Source: Rhodococcus rhodochrous (GTDB lineage Bacteria > Actinomycetota > Actinomycetes > Mycobacteriales > Mycobacteriaceae). Taken from it: a stretch of 64,000 nt of DNA. Position numbers and translations under genes: made by a program. Every line of letters starts with the position of its first letter. Positions within the stretch are counted from its first letter, which is position 1. The stretch covers positions 1,612,001 through 1,676,000 of the forward strand of contig NZ_CP027557.1 in assembly GCF_014854695.1 (NCBI RefSeq), given 5' to 3'. Positions 34,395 to 43,320 of this stretch are shown here, one piece after another. The notes under the pieces were generated by a model. The model did not search any database. It saw only the letters and a list, made by a program, of their open reading frames with translations, and had not been told where the DNA came from.

Positions 34395-35890
34395 CCGACG
34401 TCCGGTCGGCCCGGGTGGTCGGTCTCCCAGGGCGCCGGAATCGGGTAGTACCGCTCCAGGAACTGCGTGACCTTCGCGGTGCGCAGCTCCAGGTCGACCT
34501 CGGGCGCGCTGCCGTCGTTGAGGCAGAACAGGTCGAGATTGCGACGCGCCAGGATCGTGTCCAGATGTCGCAGACCGGACTTCACGGTGGTGTCGACGTA
34601 CTCCACCTTCGCCGTGGTCTGCTGCACCGCGCGGCCGGTCAGCAGCGTGTAGTAGTGGTAGAAGGAGTTCGTCACCGAGATGTTGTCTGCCGCCCGGAAC
34701 GGGCTCGCCGCCGTCGCAGCGAACTCGTCCGCGAACTCGCGCTCCATCTCCGCCATGATCGACCTGCGCAACGGGACAGGTGTGTGCTCGAGGTGCCGAG
34801 TGATGGTGACCCCGAAGCGGTCCTGCAGAAGCTTGCGGTTCATGCGCGCGGAGTTCTCGAATCCGCTGCGCGACGCGTTGTTTCGGCCGAGACCGATCCG
34901 CACGTCGCACTCGATGAACTTGCCGACGCCCCCGCCGGAGAAGAACAGGCTCGGGCTCACCCGGCGACCGAAGAACATGTCGTCGTTCGAGTACAGGAAG
35001 TGCTCGGACAATCCCGGGATGTGATGCAACTGCGACTCGACCGCCATCGAGTTGTAGGTGGGCAGTGCCGACGGGTCGGCGAAGAACTCCTCGCTCCGCA
35101 CGAAGGTCACGCGCGGATCGTCGGCGAGCCACGCCGGTCGCGGTGAGTCGGTGGCGACGAAGATCCGCCGCACCCACGGCGCGTACATGTGGACCGAACG
35201 CAGGGCGTACTTGAGTTCGTTGATCTGCCGGTAGCGCGCCGGCGAGTCGTCACCTTCGCCGACGACATAGTTCTGCATCAGCTTCGCGCGCTTGGCCTGG
35301 AACGACTTCGACGACCCGTCGACCCACGAGAACACGAGGTCGATCTCGAACGGAATGTCGCCCGGATGGCGGTCGAACATGCCCTCGATCGTGGGCCACA
35401 GCTGTCCGTACCGCTCGACCGTCGTCCGGCGCATCTCGTCGCGCAGGGCGACCGTGCGGGTGAGAGCGTTCGGACGAGGCATGATCACCTCGTCGTCGGT
35501 GTAGGTCCACAGTTCGATGTCGACCCCGTTCGACGCGCCGTACCGCAGCCCGCTGGTCAGCTCGACCCGCGGGCGGAACAGCCGGAACACCCGGTCCTTC
35601 CTGTCGCGCGAGAGCCGACCGTCCGCCACCGGGACGGGACGCCGCTTCGAACCGACGGCCTTCGAGTAGAAGGGCTCGTCGGCACACCCCTCGACGAGAG
35701 CGGCGCGCAGCCTCTTCCGATCCTGGCGGTCGACCGCCAGGATCGGGCGGTCGCTGTCGTCGCGCACGAGCAGGTAGTCGATACGCGCCCGGTCGAGCAC
35801 GCGGCGCAGGAACAGTACGTCCTCGATCCGAGCCTCGTCGGGCGTGGTGGTGGTGATCGGGATGGCGTAGCGATCCTCGAACCACACCAC
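34391..35890 (-). CDS. cpsY: Stealth-family sugar-phosphate transferase, CpsY-like
   Basis: At least 499 residues. The four Stealth conserved regions are in order: [11 protein letters not shown] (CR1), [20 protein letters not shown] (CR2), [13 protein letters not shown] (CR3) and a C-terminal CR4 around [11 protein letters not shown]. Such proteins transfer hexose-1-phosphate to surface polysaccharides. In M. tuberculosis CpsY (Rv0806c) is the neighbour of Rv0805, as here. GTG at 35890 has a GAGGAG directly against it, poor spacing. The same frame stays open and protein-like for 37 more codons to an ACG at 35999-36001 that has AAAGGAG at ideal distance, so the true N-terminus may be longer (about 536 residues). 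Confidence 0.88.
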   Translation of the reverse strand: MVWFEDRYAIPITTTTPDEARIEDVLFLRRVLDRARIDYLLVRDDSDRPILAVDRQDRKRLRAALVEGCADEPFYSKAVGSKRRPVPVADGRLSRDRKDRVFRLFRPRVELTSGLRYGASNGVDIELWTYTDDEVIMPRPNALTRTVALRDEMRRTTVERYGQLWPTIEGMFDRHPGDIPFEIDLVFSWVDGSSKSFQAKRAKLMQNYVVGEGDDSPARYRQINELKYALRSVHMYAPWVRRIFVATDSPRPAWLADDPRVTFVRSEEFFADPSALPTYNSMAVESQLHHIPGLSEHFLYSNDDMFFGRRVSPSLFFSGGGVGKFIECDVRIGLGRNNASRSGFENSARMNRKLLQDRFGVTITRHLEHTPVPLRRSIMAEMEREFADEFAATAASPFRAADNISVTNSFYHYYTLLTGRAVQQTTAKVEYVDTTVKSGLRHLDTILARRNLDLFCLNDGSAPEVDLELRTAKVTQFLERYYPIPAPWETDHPGRPDVG

Positions 35891-36154
35891 CTCCTCATGC
35901 CTCGCGGGGCCGCGGACGGTGGCGCGGCCGATCGGCGGAGCGTCTCCGACCTGCTGAGAAAGGGAGACATAGGGAGCGTTGTGGGGGGCCGGCGTGTGCG
36001 TCGGAATCTCCTTTCACGAGTCGGGGCAGGAATGGCCCATTTTAACGCCGATCTGAGCTAAGTTCTCGCGTAGGCGATGTGACGATCCTGTGAACGCCGA
36101 CCCTGCCGGCTCTCGAAGGCCGAACCGGTGCCGTGTAGCCTGTCCGCAGGACTC

Positions 36155-36226
36155 GACACGGGGTGCCGGAAACGGCTGAGAGAACACCCGTCGAACCTGA
36201 TCTCGATTATGCGAGCGAAGGGATGC
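36155..36226 (+). ncRNA. TPP riboswitch (THI element)
   Basis: All conserved blocks of the thiamine pyrophosphate aptamer are present: GGGGTGCC (36160-36167), GGCTGAGA (36174-36181), ACCTGATCT (36195-36203) and GCGAGCGAAGGGA (36211-36223). It is about 70 bases upstream of the SDR gene on the same strand. An SD-sequestering hairpin follows, so regulation is probably translational: TPP present, genes off. Confidence 0.93.
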
Positions 36227-36266
36227 CGAGCCGGCGCCGGGCCACAGGTCTGTCGCCCTCACGCAC

Positions 36267-36286
36267 CCTTCCCCACACAGGGAAGG
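36267..36286 (+). promoter_or_regulatory. SD-sequestering hairpin of the TPP riboswitch
   Basis: CCTTCCC-CACACA-GGGAAGG: a 7-bp perfect stem whose 3' arm is the likely ribosome site, 8 bases before the ATG at 36295. It would act as expression platform for the aptamer. Confidence 0.65.
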
Positions 36287-36294
36287 CACAGAAG

Positions 36295-37059
36295 ATGTCA
36301 TTGCAGAACCAGGTCGTCCTCGTCACCGGCGCCGGTCGCGGCCTCGGCCGCAGCATCGCGCAGGCGTTCGCCGACGAAGGAGCCGCCGTCGTCCTCGACT
36401 ACCGGCGCAGCGGCGAGGGCGCTCACGAACTGGCCGACAAGATCGGACCCGAGCGGGCGGTCGCGCTGAAGGCCGATGTCACCGACCGCGCCGACGTCGA
36501 AGCGCTGTTCACCCGGGCCCGCGAGCACTTCGGACGTCCCGTCACCACGGTCGTCAACAACGCCCTGCCCGATTTCTCCTTCAACGGCGACGCTCGGCCC
36601 AAGGCAGACGAGATCGGATACGACCGGTTCGGAGCCCAGTTCGACGGTGTCGTCGGCGGCGCGGTCAACATCATCCAGGCGGCTCTGCCGGGCATGCGCG
36701 AGGCCGGTGGCGGCAGCATCGTCAACATCGGCACCAACCTGTTCCAGCACCCCGTCGTCCCGTACCACGACTACACCGCGGCCAAGGCCGCGCTGCTGTC
36801 GCTGACCCGCACCTTCGCCGCCGACCTCGGCCCCGACGGGATCCGCGTCAACATGGTCTCCGGCGGTCTGCTGCGCACGACCGACGCATCGTCGGCGACC
36901 CCCGAAGCGGTGTTCGACCTCATCGCGTCGTCGACGCCGCTGCGGAAGGTCACCACGCCCGAGGACTTCGCGGCGGCGGTGCTGTTCTTCGCCTCCGACT
37001 GGTCGCGGGCCGTCACCGGACAGAACCTGGTGGTCGACGGGGGACTGGTGATGAACTGA
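36295..37059 (+). CDS. Short-chain dehydrogenase/reductase (FabG-like)
   Basis: 254 residues, classical SDR: VTGAGRGLGRSIAQAF cofactor site, NNA in TVVNNALPD, catalytic region SIVNIGT and YHDYTAAKAALLS (Tyr-x-x-x-Lys). Annotated in relatives as 3-oxoacyl-ACP reductase, but the usual catalytic Ser is replaced by Thr/Asn-type residues around NIGTN, so the substrate may differ. ATG at 36295 lies after the riboswitch hairpin. The stop overlaps the monooxygenase start by one base. TPP control suggests a thiamine-linked task rather than fatty acid synthesis. Confidence 0.88.
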   Translation: MSLQNQVVLVTGAGRGLGRSIAQAFADEGAAVVLDYRRSGEGAHELADKIGPERAVALKADVTDRADVEALFTRAREHFGRPVTTVVNNALPDFSFNGDARPKADEIGYDRFGAQFDGVVGGAVNIIQAALPGMREAGGGSIVNIGTNLFQHPVVPYHDYTAAKAALLSLTRTFAADLGPDGIRVNMVSGGLLRTTDASSATPEAVFDLIASSTPLRKVTTPEDFAAAVLFFASDWSRAVTGQNLVVDGGLVMN

Positions 37060-38363
37060 TGGCCGGACCACGCACCCTTCACCTCAACGCCTTCCTCTAC
37101 GGCGTCGGGCATCATTCGTCGGCGTGGCGGCATCCCGACTCCGCGGCCGGACGCATCGGCGACATCACGTATTTCGAGGAACTCGCCCGCACCGCCGAAC
37201 GGGGATGCCTCGACGCGGTGTTCTTCGCCGACGGTCACAGCGTCAACCCGAAGTACACGGCAGGCACCACCTGGTTCCTCGAACCGCTGACTGCGCTGTC
37301 GGCGATGGCGCGCGCGACCGAGCACATCGGTCTCGTCACCACCGTCTCCGCGAGTTTCTTCACGCCCTTCCATGCCGCACGGATGCTCGCCTCGCTCGAT
37401 CACATCAGCGGGGGACGGGTGGGCGCGAACATCGTCACCTCGATGTTCGACGAGGAAGCGCGCAACCACGGATTCGACGCCCTGCCTCCGCACGCCGAAC
37501 GGTATGCGCGGGCCGAGGAATTCATCGAGGTGCTCTGCGCTCTGTGGGATTCGTGGGGTGACGGCGGTGTCCTCGTCGACCGGGCGGGTGGCAGCTTCCT
37601 GGACTCCGACGCGATCCGCCCGATCCATCACCGGGGCAGTCATTTCCGCGTCGACGGTCCGCTGACCGTGCCGCGGTGCCCGCAGGGTCGTCCGGTGCTG
37701 TTCCAGGCCGGCGCCTCGGAGACCGGACGCAACCTGGCGGCCCGTCACGCCGAGGCCGTCTACTCCGTCGCGTGGGACATGACCGCGGCGCTCGAGTACG
37801 TCACCGACCTGCGTGCGCGGATCGCCGCGGCCGGCAGGGATCCCGGGACGGTCGCCATCCTGCCCGGACTCGTCACCTACGTCGGTCGCACCGAAGCGGA
37901 GGCGTGGGCGAAGAAGGCCGAACTCGATGCGCTCCTCGACGTCGACGCCGCCATCACCCAGCTCGGCGTGTTCACGGGTCAGGACTACACCGGTCACGAC
38001 CTCGACGCCCCCGTCGCCGACCTGCCGCCCATCGAGGAGTTCAGCGGTCCGCAGGGTCGCTATGCGACGGTGCAGCGCATCATCGAGACCCGTCGTCCCA
38101 CCCTGCGCGAGCTGCTCGGCTACCTCGCCGCGGGTGGTGGTCACGCGACCATGATCGGCACCGCCGAATCCGTCGCCGACAGCATCGAGGAATGGTTCAC
38201 CGCGGGCGCCTGCGACGGCTTCAACCTGATGTGCCCCGCCTATCCGGATTCGCTCGACGACTTCGTCGACCTCGTCGTCCCGGAACTGCAGCGTCGTGGC
38301 CTGTTCCGGACCGAGTATCCCGGCTCGACCCTGCGCGACTCGCTCGGTCTGAAGTCGCCGTAG
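37059..38363 (+). CDS. FMN-dependent bacterial-luciferase-like monooxygenase (NtaA/SnaA/DszA family)
   Basis: 434 residues. Family landmarks are LHLNAFLYGVGHHSSAWRHP, FVFFADGH-type YFEELARTAERGCLDAVFFA, ASLDHISGGRVGANIVTS and PRCPQGRPVLFQAGASETGR. These enzymes use reduced FMN from a separate reductase to oxygenate N- or S-containing substrates (nitrilotriacetate, sulfones, RutA-type pyrimidine opening). Co-transcribed with the SDR under a TPP riboswitch, so a role in handling a thiamine precursor or breakdown product is plausible but unproven. Followed by a family A hairpin. Confidence 0.9.
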   Translation: MAGPRTLHLNAFLYGVGHHSSAWRHPDSAAGRIGDITYFEELARTAERGCLDAVFFADGHSVNPKYTAGTTWFLEPLTALSAMARATEHIGLVTTVSASFFTPFHAARMLASLDHISGGRVGANIVTSMFDEEARNHGFDALPPHAERYARAEEFIEVLCALWDSWGDGGVLVDRAGGSFLDSDAIRPIHHRGSHFRVDGPLTVPRCPQGRPVLFQAGASETGRNLAARHAEAVYSVAWDMTAALEYVTDLRARIAAAGRDPGTVAILPGLVTYVGRTEAEAWAKKAELDALLDVDAAITQLGVFTGQDYTGHDLDAPVADLPPIEEFSGPQGRYATVQRIIETRRPTLRELLGYLAAGGGHATMIGTAESVADSIEEWFTAGACDGFNLMCPAYPDSLDDFVDLVVPELQRRGLFRTEYPGSTLRDSLGLKSP

Positions 38364-38370
38364 CGGAGAA

Positions 38371-38428
38371 GAGCGCGAAGCGGTCATCGGAGCGGGTTGT
38401 AGCGTGCACCGATGACCGTTTCGCGCTC
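38371..38428. repeat. Family A palindromic hairpin repeat, copy 2
   Basis: GAGCGCGAAGCGGTCATCGG ... CCGATGACCGTTTCGCGCTC, between the convergent monooxygenase (ends 38363) and beta-lactamase-like gene (ends 38447). Confidence 0.85.
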
Positions 38429-38446
38429 TCGAGCCGGTCGGTACGA

Positions 38447-39727
38447 TCAGCCTCCCGGCGTCGGCGCGGGTGTGCTTTCCTCCGCTCCGGGAGCCCGTGC
38501 CGGGTCGCCCGGCGGCTGGTAACCGGAACCGTAGAAGATCGGCAGGATGCCCTTGACGAGGGTCAGCGCCGAACCTTCACCCGACGGCACCGTCGACAGA
38601 TTGGTCGCGATGACGATCGTCAGGTCGGTCTCCGGGTCGTGGCCCATGAAGGTCATGAAGCCCGGAAGCTGACCGTCGTGTCCGAGCAACGGGCCGAACT
38701 GTGCCATGCCGAGGCCGTAGCCTGCGGTTCCGCCGCCCACCGACTGCACGCTGTCGAGCCGGGTCTGCTGCATCTGCTCGTCGAGCAGACCACCGCCGAC
38801 CAGCGCCTTCACGTAGGTGGTCATGTCGTCGACGGTGGAGATCGCAGCGCCCGCGGTCCACGTCCACGACGGGTTGTCGTCGGTCACGTCGTTCGGCTTC
38901 AACGTCCCCGCGACCGCGGCGGCCTGCTCGTCCTCCGGCAGCGCGAAGGTATCGATGGTGGAGACATTGGTGCCGAACATGTAGCCCTGCGGATGTGGGT
39001 CGGGGATCGAGGCATCATCGATCGCGGGGAACGAGGTGTTCCCCAGCCCGAGCGGAACGAAGATGCGCTCGTCGAACGCCTCCGCGACCGGCATGCCCGT
39101 CAGTTGCTCGATGACGAGTCCGAGCAGCACCGTATTGGTGTTGCTGTACTCGAACTGCTCTCCGGGCGGGAAGTTCACGGGCTGGGAGAACGCGATCTGC
39201 AGCAGCTCCTCCTGCGTCCACGCCTTCTCGGGTTCGCGGTCCAGCGTCGCGTTGAATTCCGGATCGAAAGTGTAGCTGTACAGGCCGCTCCGCATCTCGG
39301 CGAGCTGCGCGATGGTGATCGTGTCGCCGTTCGGGACGCCGTCGATGTACTTCGAGATCGGGTCGTCGAGCGACAGGCGACCGTCCTCCACCAGCTGCAG
39401 GACGGCGGTCACCGTCATCGTCTTCGTATTGCTCCCGATCCGGAAATGATCGTCGGCGGAGATCGGGTCGTCGGCGTCGATGGTGGAGGTGCCGAACGTG
39501 CCGGTCCAGTCACCGCGGTCGGGGGAGCTGATCTGGACCACTGCGCCGGGAATGGCGTTGTCGCGCATCAACTGCTCGACTGTCGATTGCAGCTCGGCCA
39601 CGTACTCGGGCTGAGCCGCCTCGGTGGAGGCCGGAGACTGCGTGGATTCGGGTTCGGTGGTATCGGAACTGCACGCCGACGCGGTCAGTACGGCCACCGC
39701 CACGAGCGAGGCTGCGAGTGTCTTCAT
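38447..39727 (-). CDS. Beta-lactamase-like serine hydrolase lipoprotein
   Basis: 426 residues. Lipobox LTASAC with Cys19, then a low-complexity Thr/Ser/Pro linker, then a class C beta-lactamase/D-Ala-D-Ala carboxypeptidase fold: SxxK in RIGSNTKTM, YxN in FEYSNTNT and HxG-like LLGHDGQLPG. Such extracytoplasmic esterase/peptidase-like proteins (LpqK type) act on peptidoglycan or small esters. Start ATG at 39725-39727 is chosen to give the lipoprotein signal; a longer frame upstream has no signal. The acidic Pro-rich C-terminal tail is unusual. Divergent from the alcohol dehydrogenase. Confidence 0.87.
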   Translation of the reverse strand: MKTLAASLVAVAVLTASACSSDTTEPESTQSPASTEAAQPEYVAELQSTVEQLMRDNAIPGAVVQISSPDRGDWTGTFGTSTIDADDPISADDHFRIGSNTKTMTVTAVLQLVEDGRLSLDDPISKYIDGVPNGDTITIAQLAEMRSGLYSYTFDPEFNATLDREPEKAWTQEELLQIAFSQPVNFPPGEQFEYSNTNTVLLGLVIEQLTGMPVAEAFDERIFVPLGLGNTSFPAIDDASIPDPHPQGYMFGTNVSTIDTFALPEDEQAAAVAGTLKPNDVTDDNPSWTWTAGAAISTVDDMTTYVKALVGGGLLDEQMQQTRLDSVQSVGGGTAGYGLGMAQFGPLLGHDGQLPGFMTFMGHDPETDLTIVIATNLSTVPSGEGSALTLVKGILPIFYGSGYQPPGDPARAPGAEESTPAPTPGG

Positions 39728-39906
39728 CAATCGTCTGCTTTCGGGATCGGTGGTCCCCGAAAGAACAGGGGACTCTGTGATGGTGTCACGAATTCGGACA
39801 TTTCCCGCTGTCGAGGTGAATTTTTCACCCTCTCCGAACGATTCCGATCGCAGTGTCCCTCGTGTCATCCTGGAGCGGGACCGAATCCGTGTTCGGAGGT
39901 CGAATC

Positions 39907-40953
39907 ATGAAGGCACTGGTGTTCCACGGGCCGGGGAAACGATCGTGGGAGGACGTTCCCGACGCGACGATCAAGGACAGTACCGATGCCGTGGTGCGCG
40001 TCGACGCGGTCACCATCTGCGGCACCGACCTGCACATCCTCGGAGGTGACGTACCCGAGGTGACCGACGGACGGATCCTCGGTCACGAGGCCGTCGGCAC
40101 CGTGGTCGAGGTGGGCGACGGAGTGCAGACACTCGCGCCCGGCGACCGCGTACTGGTCTCGTGTGTCACCGCATGCGGCACGTGCCGGTTCTGCCGCGAG
40201 AGCCGCTACGGGCAATGCCTCGGGGGCGGCGGCTGGATCCTCGGACATCTGATCGACGGCACCCAGGCCGAACTGGTCCGAGTTCCGTACGCCGACAATT
40301 CGACCCACCGAATTCCCGATGGGGTGAGCGACGAACAGATGCTCATGCTCGCCGACATCCTGCCCACCTCCTACGAGGTCGGCGTTCTCAACGGCTGTCT
40401 CCGGCCGGCGGACGTCGTCGTCATCATCGGTGCCGGCCCCATCGGGCTCGCTGCCATCCTCGCCGCACGACTGTTCAGTCCGAGCCGCATCGTCGCCGTC
40501 GACCTCGCCGACAGCCGCCTCGAGGCAGCGAAGGCATTCGGGGCGAACGTCGTGGTCAACAGCGGTCGCGACGACGTCGCCGAGGTCGTCCGCGACCTCA
40601 CCGGAGGCCTCGGCGCCGACGTCACGATGGAGGCCGTCGGCTATCCGGAGACGTTCGAGCAGGCGGTCGCACTCGCCCGGCCGTGCGGGCACGTCGCCAA
40701 CATCGGCGTGCACGGCAAGCCCGCGACACTGCACCTCGAGGACATCTGGATCAAGAACCTGACGATCACCACCGGCCTCGTCGACACCTATTCGACGCCT
40801 ACCCTCATCGGTCTCGTGAGCAGCGGTCAGCTCGACACGTCACCGATGATCACGCACCGGTTCGCGCTCGACGAGTTCGAACAGGCCTACGACGTGTTCT
40901 CCCGCGCCGGCGAAACCGGTGCGTTGAAGGTGCTCCTCACCGCCGGTTCGTGA
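39907..40953 (+). CDS. Zinc-dependent alcohol dehydrogenase (MDR superfamily)
   Basis: 348 residues. Catalytic zinc ligands: Cys in AVTICGTDLHILGGD, the GHEAVGTVVEVGD glutamate/His motif and structural cysteines CVTACGTCRFCRESRYGQC; NAD(P) motif IIGAGPIGLAAI. It resembles class I/threonine-type dehydrogenases of actinomycetes acting on secondary alcohols or butanediol-like substrates. Start ATG at 39907 has CGGAGG upstream. Single gene, probably with its own promoter in the 179-base divergent spacer. Confidence 0.92.
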   Translation: MKALVFHGPGKRSWEDVPDATIKDSTDAVVRVDAVTICGTDLHILGGDVPEVTDGRILGHEAVGTVVEVGDGVQTLAPGDRVLVSCVTACGTCRFCRESRYGQCLGGGGWILGHLIDGTQAELVRVPYADNSTHRIPDGVSDEQMLMLADILPTSYEVGVLNGCLRPADVVVIIGAGPIGLAAILAARLFSPSRIVAVDLADSRLEAAKAFGANVVVNSGRDDVAEVVRDLTGGLGADVTMEAVGYPETFEQAVALARPCGHVANIGVHGKPATLHLEDIWIKNLTITTGLVDTYSTPTLIGLVSSGQLDTSPMITHRFALDEFEQAYDVFSRAGETGALKVLLTAGS

Positions 40954-40965
40954 CCGGCCCTGCAC

Positions 40966-43194
40966 TCACTTCTGCGGGTTGACCACATCGAGAAGTTGCT
41001 GGATCTGCTCCGGGTCGACCCCCGGAGCGAATCCGGCGAGACGACCGAGCGGCATCGACGCCGCCATCTTCAGGACGCTCTCGTCGATCCCGACGTCGCC
41101 ACCCATCGAACCGAACGCCTGCAGGACGATCTCGGCGGCCTCGGGGTTCTGGAACAGTTCTCCGAGAGACGATTCCATCGTCAGCGGAATCCGCACCGCG
41201 TCGCCCTCCACGTCGACGGTGAGCGTCTGCCGGATGTCGCGACTCGATGCGCCGATCTCGATGCTGTACGTGCCACCTTCGACCACCCAGGAATCGACGC
41301 GGGTGTCCCAGTAGGCGAGGTCGTCGCGTCGCACATGCACGGCGACCCGCTGTGATTCGCCGGGTTCCAAGCGAACCTTGGTGAATCCCTTCAACTCTCG
41401 CGGTGCTCGCGCGACCGAGGAGTCGGGCACACCGACGTAGACCTGCACGACCTCGGCACCCGCACGCTCAGCGGTGTTGGTGACGGTGACGTGCACCGTG
41501 AGATCACCGTCGGATTGCACTGTCGCATCGGCATATTCGAAGGTCGTGTACGACAGGCCGTGACCGAACGGGAACGAGACATCGAGGCGACGCGCGTCGT
41601 ACGAGCGGTATCCGACGAACAGCCCTTCGCCGTACCGTACGTGGCCGTGCTCGCCCGGAAAGTTCGTGTGTGCCGGGGTGTCCTCGAGACGGATCGGGAC
41701 GGTCTCCGCGAGTCGTCCACTCGGATTCACCTGCCCGAAGAGAACGTCGGCGACCGCACCGCCACCGGCCTGCCCGAGCAACCACCCTTCGACGATCGCA
41801 GGAACACGATGGGCGAAGCCGCTCAACCGCACGACACCACCGTTCGACAACACGACGACGACGTTCGGGTTCGCCACCAGCACCGCGTCGAGCAGTGCGA
41901 TCTGGCTGTGCGGGAGTTCGAGATCGTCACGGTCGAAGCCCTCGGATTCGAGTTCGGCAGGCACACCCAGGAAGACGACCGCGATATCCGCCTTTCCGGC
42001 GAGCGCGACTGCTTCCTCGACGAGTGCGGCCGAGTCCGATCCGTCGAGTGCATATCCGGCAGCGAAGGGCACGTCGCGGCCGGACAGTGAGCGCATCTCG
42101 TCGAGCGCGTTGTCGAGGCGCGTCGGTTCGATGCGCGACGAGCCGGCGCCCTGGTAGCGCGGAGTGCGGGCGAGTTCGCCGATCACCGCGACGTTCGCAT
42201 CGGCGGCGAGGGGGAGCAGGTCGTTCTCGTTGCGGAGCAGGACGATGCTCTGGCCGGCCACCTCGCGGGCGAAGGCGTGGTGGGCGTCGGCGTCGAAGGT
42301 CGCATCGGGATCGGCCGCAGCGACGGCCTTCTGCACCAGTTCGATCACTCGTGCAGCCGCCTGGTCGAGCACCGACTCGTCGACCGTGCCCGCCCGGACG
42401 GCCGCGACGATTTCGGCATCCGTACGACCGCCCGTCGACGGCATCTCGAGATCCAGACCGGCGGCGAGGGACGCCACGCGGTCGTCGACGGCACCCCAAT
42501 CACTCACGACCAGACCCTCGAAGCCCCACTCGTCGCGCAGGACGTCGGTGAGCAACCACGGGTTCCGGGAGGAGAACACGCCGTTGATGCGGTTGTACGA
42601 GCACATCACCGTCCACGGCTGCGCGTCGCGCACGACCCGCTCGAACGCACGCAGGTAGATCTCCCGCAACGGCCGCGGGTCGATGTCGGCGGAGATCCGC
42701 ATCCGGTCGGTCTCCTGATTGTTCGCCGCGAAGTGCTTCAGCGACGCACCGACACCCTGCGACTGCAGGCCGCGCACGAGCGCCGCGCCCAGGACGCCGG
42801 AGAGCAGCGGATCCTCCGACAGGTACTCGAAGTTCCGCCCGCACAGTGGCGAGCGCTTGATGTTGATGCCGGGCCCGAGCAGTACGGCGACCTGCAGCGC
42901 CTTGGCTTCCGCGCCCAGCGCTGCGCCGACCCGTTCGACCAGCTCCGGATCGAAGGAACATCCCAGCGCGACGGCGGGCGGGAAGCAGGTCGCCGGGACG
43001 GACGAGTTCAAGCCGAGATGATCGCCCGCCGCGGTCTGCTTGCGCACACCGTGCGGCCCGTCGGTGAGCATGATCGAGGGAATGTCCGCGCGCGGAACGG
43101 GTTCGGTGTGCCAGAAGTCGAGGCCGCTCATGAGCGACGCCTTCTCCTCGACGGTCAGTTGCGCCACGATCTCGACGGGTGAGCGGTCGGTCAT
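40966..43194 (-). CDS. GH3 beta-glucosidase
   Basis: 742 residues, full-length glycoside hydrolase family 3: N-terminal barrel with SLKHFAANNQETDR, nucleophile aspartate in GLVVSDWGAV, (alpha/beta)6 sandwich domain and C-terminal fibronectin III-like domain (DVSFPFGHGLSYTTF; RELKGFTKVRLEPGESQRV). An extra ~80 residues after the FnIII domain are predicted helical. No signal peptide, so intracellular or released otherwise; it would hydrolyse beta-linked glucosides. ATG at 43192-43194 is preceded by AAGGAG. Confidence 0.93.
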   Translation of the reverse strand: MTDRSPVEIVAQLTVEEKASLMSGLDFWHTEPVPRADIPSIMLTDGPHGVRKQTAAGDHLGLNSSVPATCFPPAVALGCSFDPELVERVGAALGAEAKALQVAVLLGPGINIKRSPLCGRNFEYLSEDPLLSGVLGAALVRGLQSQGVGASLKHFAANNQETDRMRISADIDPRPLREIYLRAFERVVRDAQPWTVMCSYNRINGVFSSRNPWLLTDVLRDEWGFEGLVVSDWGAVDDRVASLAAGLDLEMPSTGGRTDAEIVAAVRAGTVDESVLDQAAARVIELVQKAVAAADPDATFDADAHHAFAREVAGQSIVLLRNENDLLPLAADANVAVIGELARTPRYQGAGSSRIEPTRLDNALDEMRSLSGRDVPFAAGYALDGSDSAALVEEAVALAGKADIAVVFLGVPAELESEGFDRDDLELPHSQIALLDAVLVANPNVVVVLSNGGVVRLSGFAHRVPAIVEGWLLGQAGGGAVADVLFGQVNPSGRLAETVPIRLEDTPAHTNFPGEHGHVRYGEGLFVGYRSYDARRLDVSFPFGHGLSYTTFEYADATVQSDGDLTVHVTVTNTAERAGAEVVQVYVGVPDSSVARAPRELKGFTKVRLEPGESQRVAVHVRRDDLAYWDTRVDSWVVEGGTYSIEIGASSRDIRQTLTVDVEGDAVRIPLTMESSLGELFQNPEAAEIVLQAFGSMGGDVGIDESVLKMAASMPLGRLAGFAPGVDPEQIQQLLDVVNPQK

Positions 43195-43320
43195 GCTGCT
43201 CCTTCGGACGGGTCGGTCCGCTGCACCATAACCCTCGGGGAGGACGGACGACATCGGTGGCGTCGAAGAAGGCGTCACAGCGGGAGGGCGGTTTCGATCC
43301 TGTCGGTAGGAAGGTTGAGA

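Noticed and set aside
39776-39790. TGTGATGGTGTCACG as a CRP site
   Set aside because: The spacing between half-sites is 5 rather than 6 bases, which breaks the two-fold geometry of the CRP consensus.
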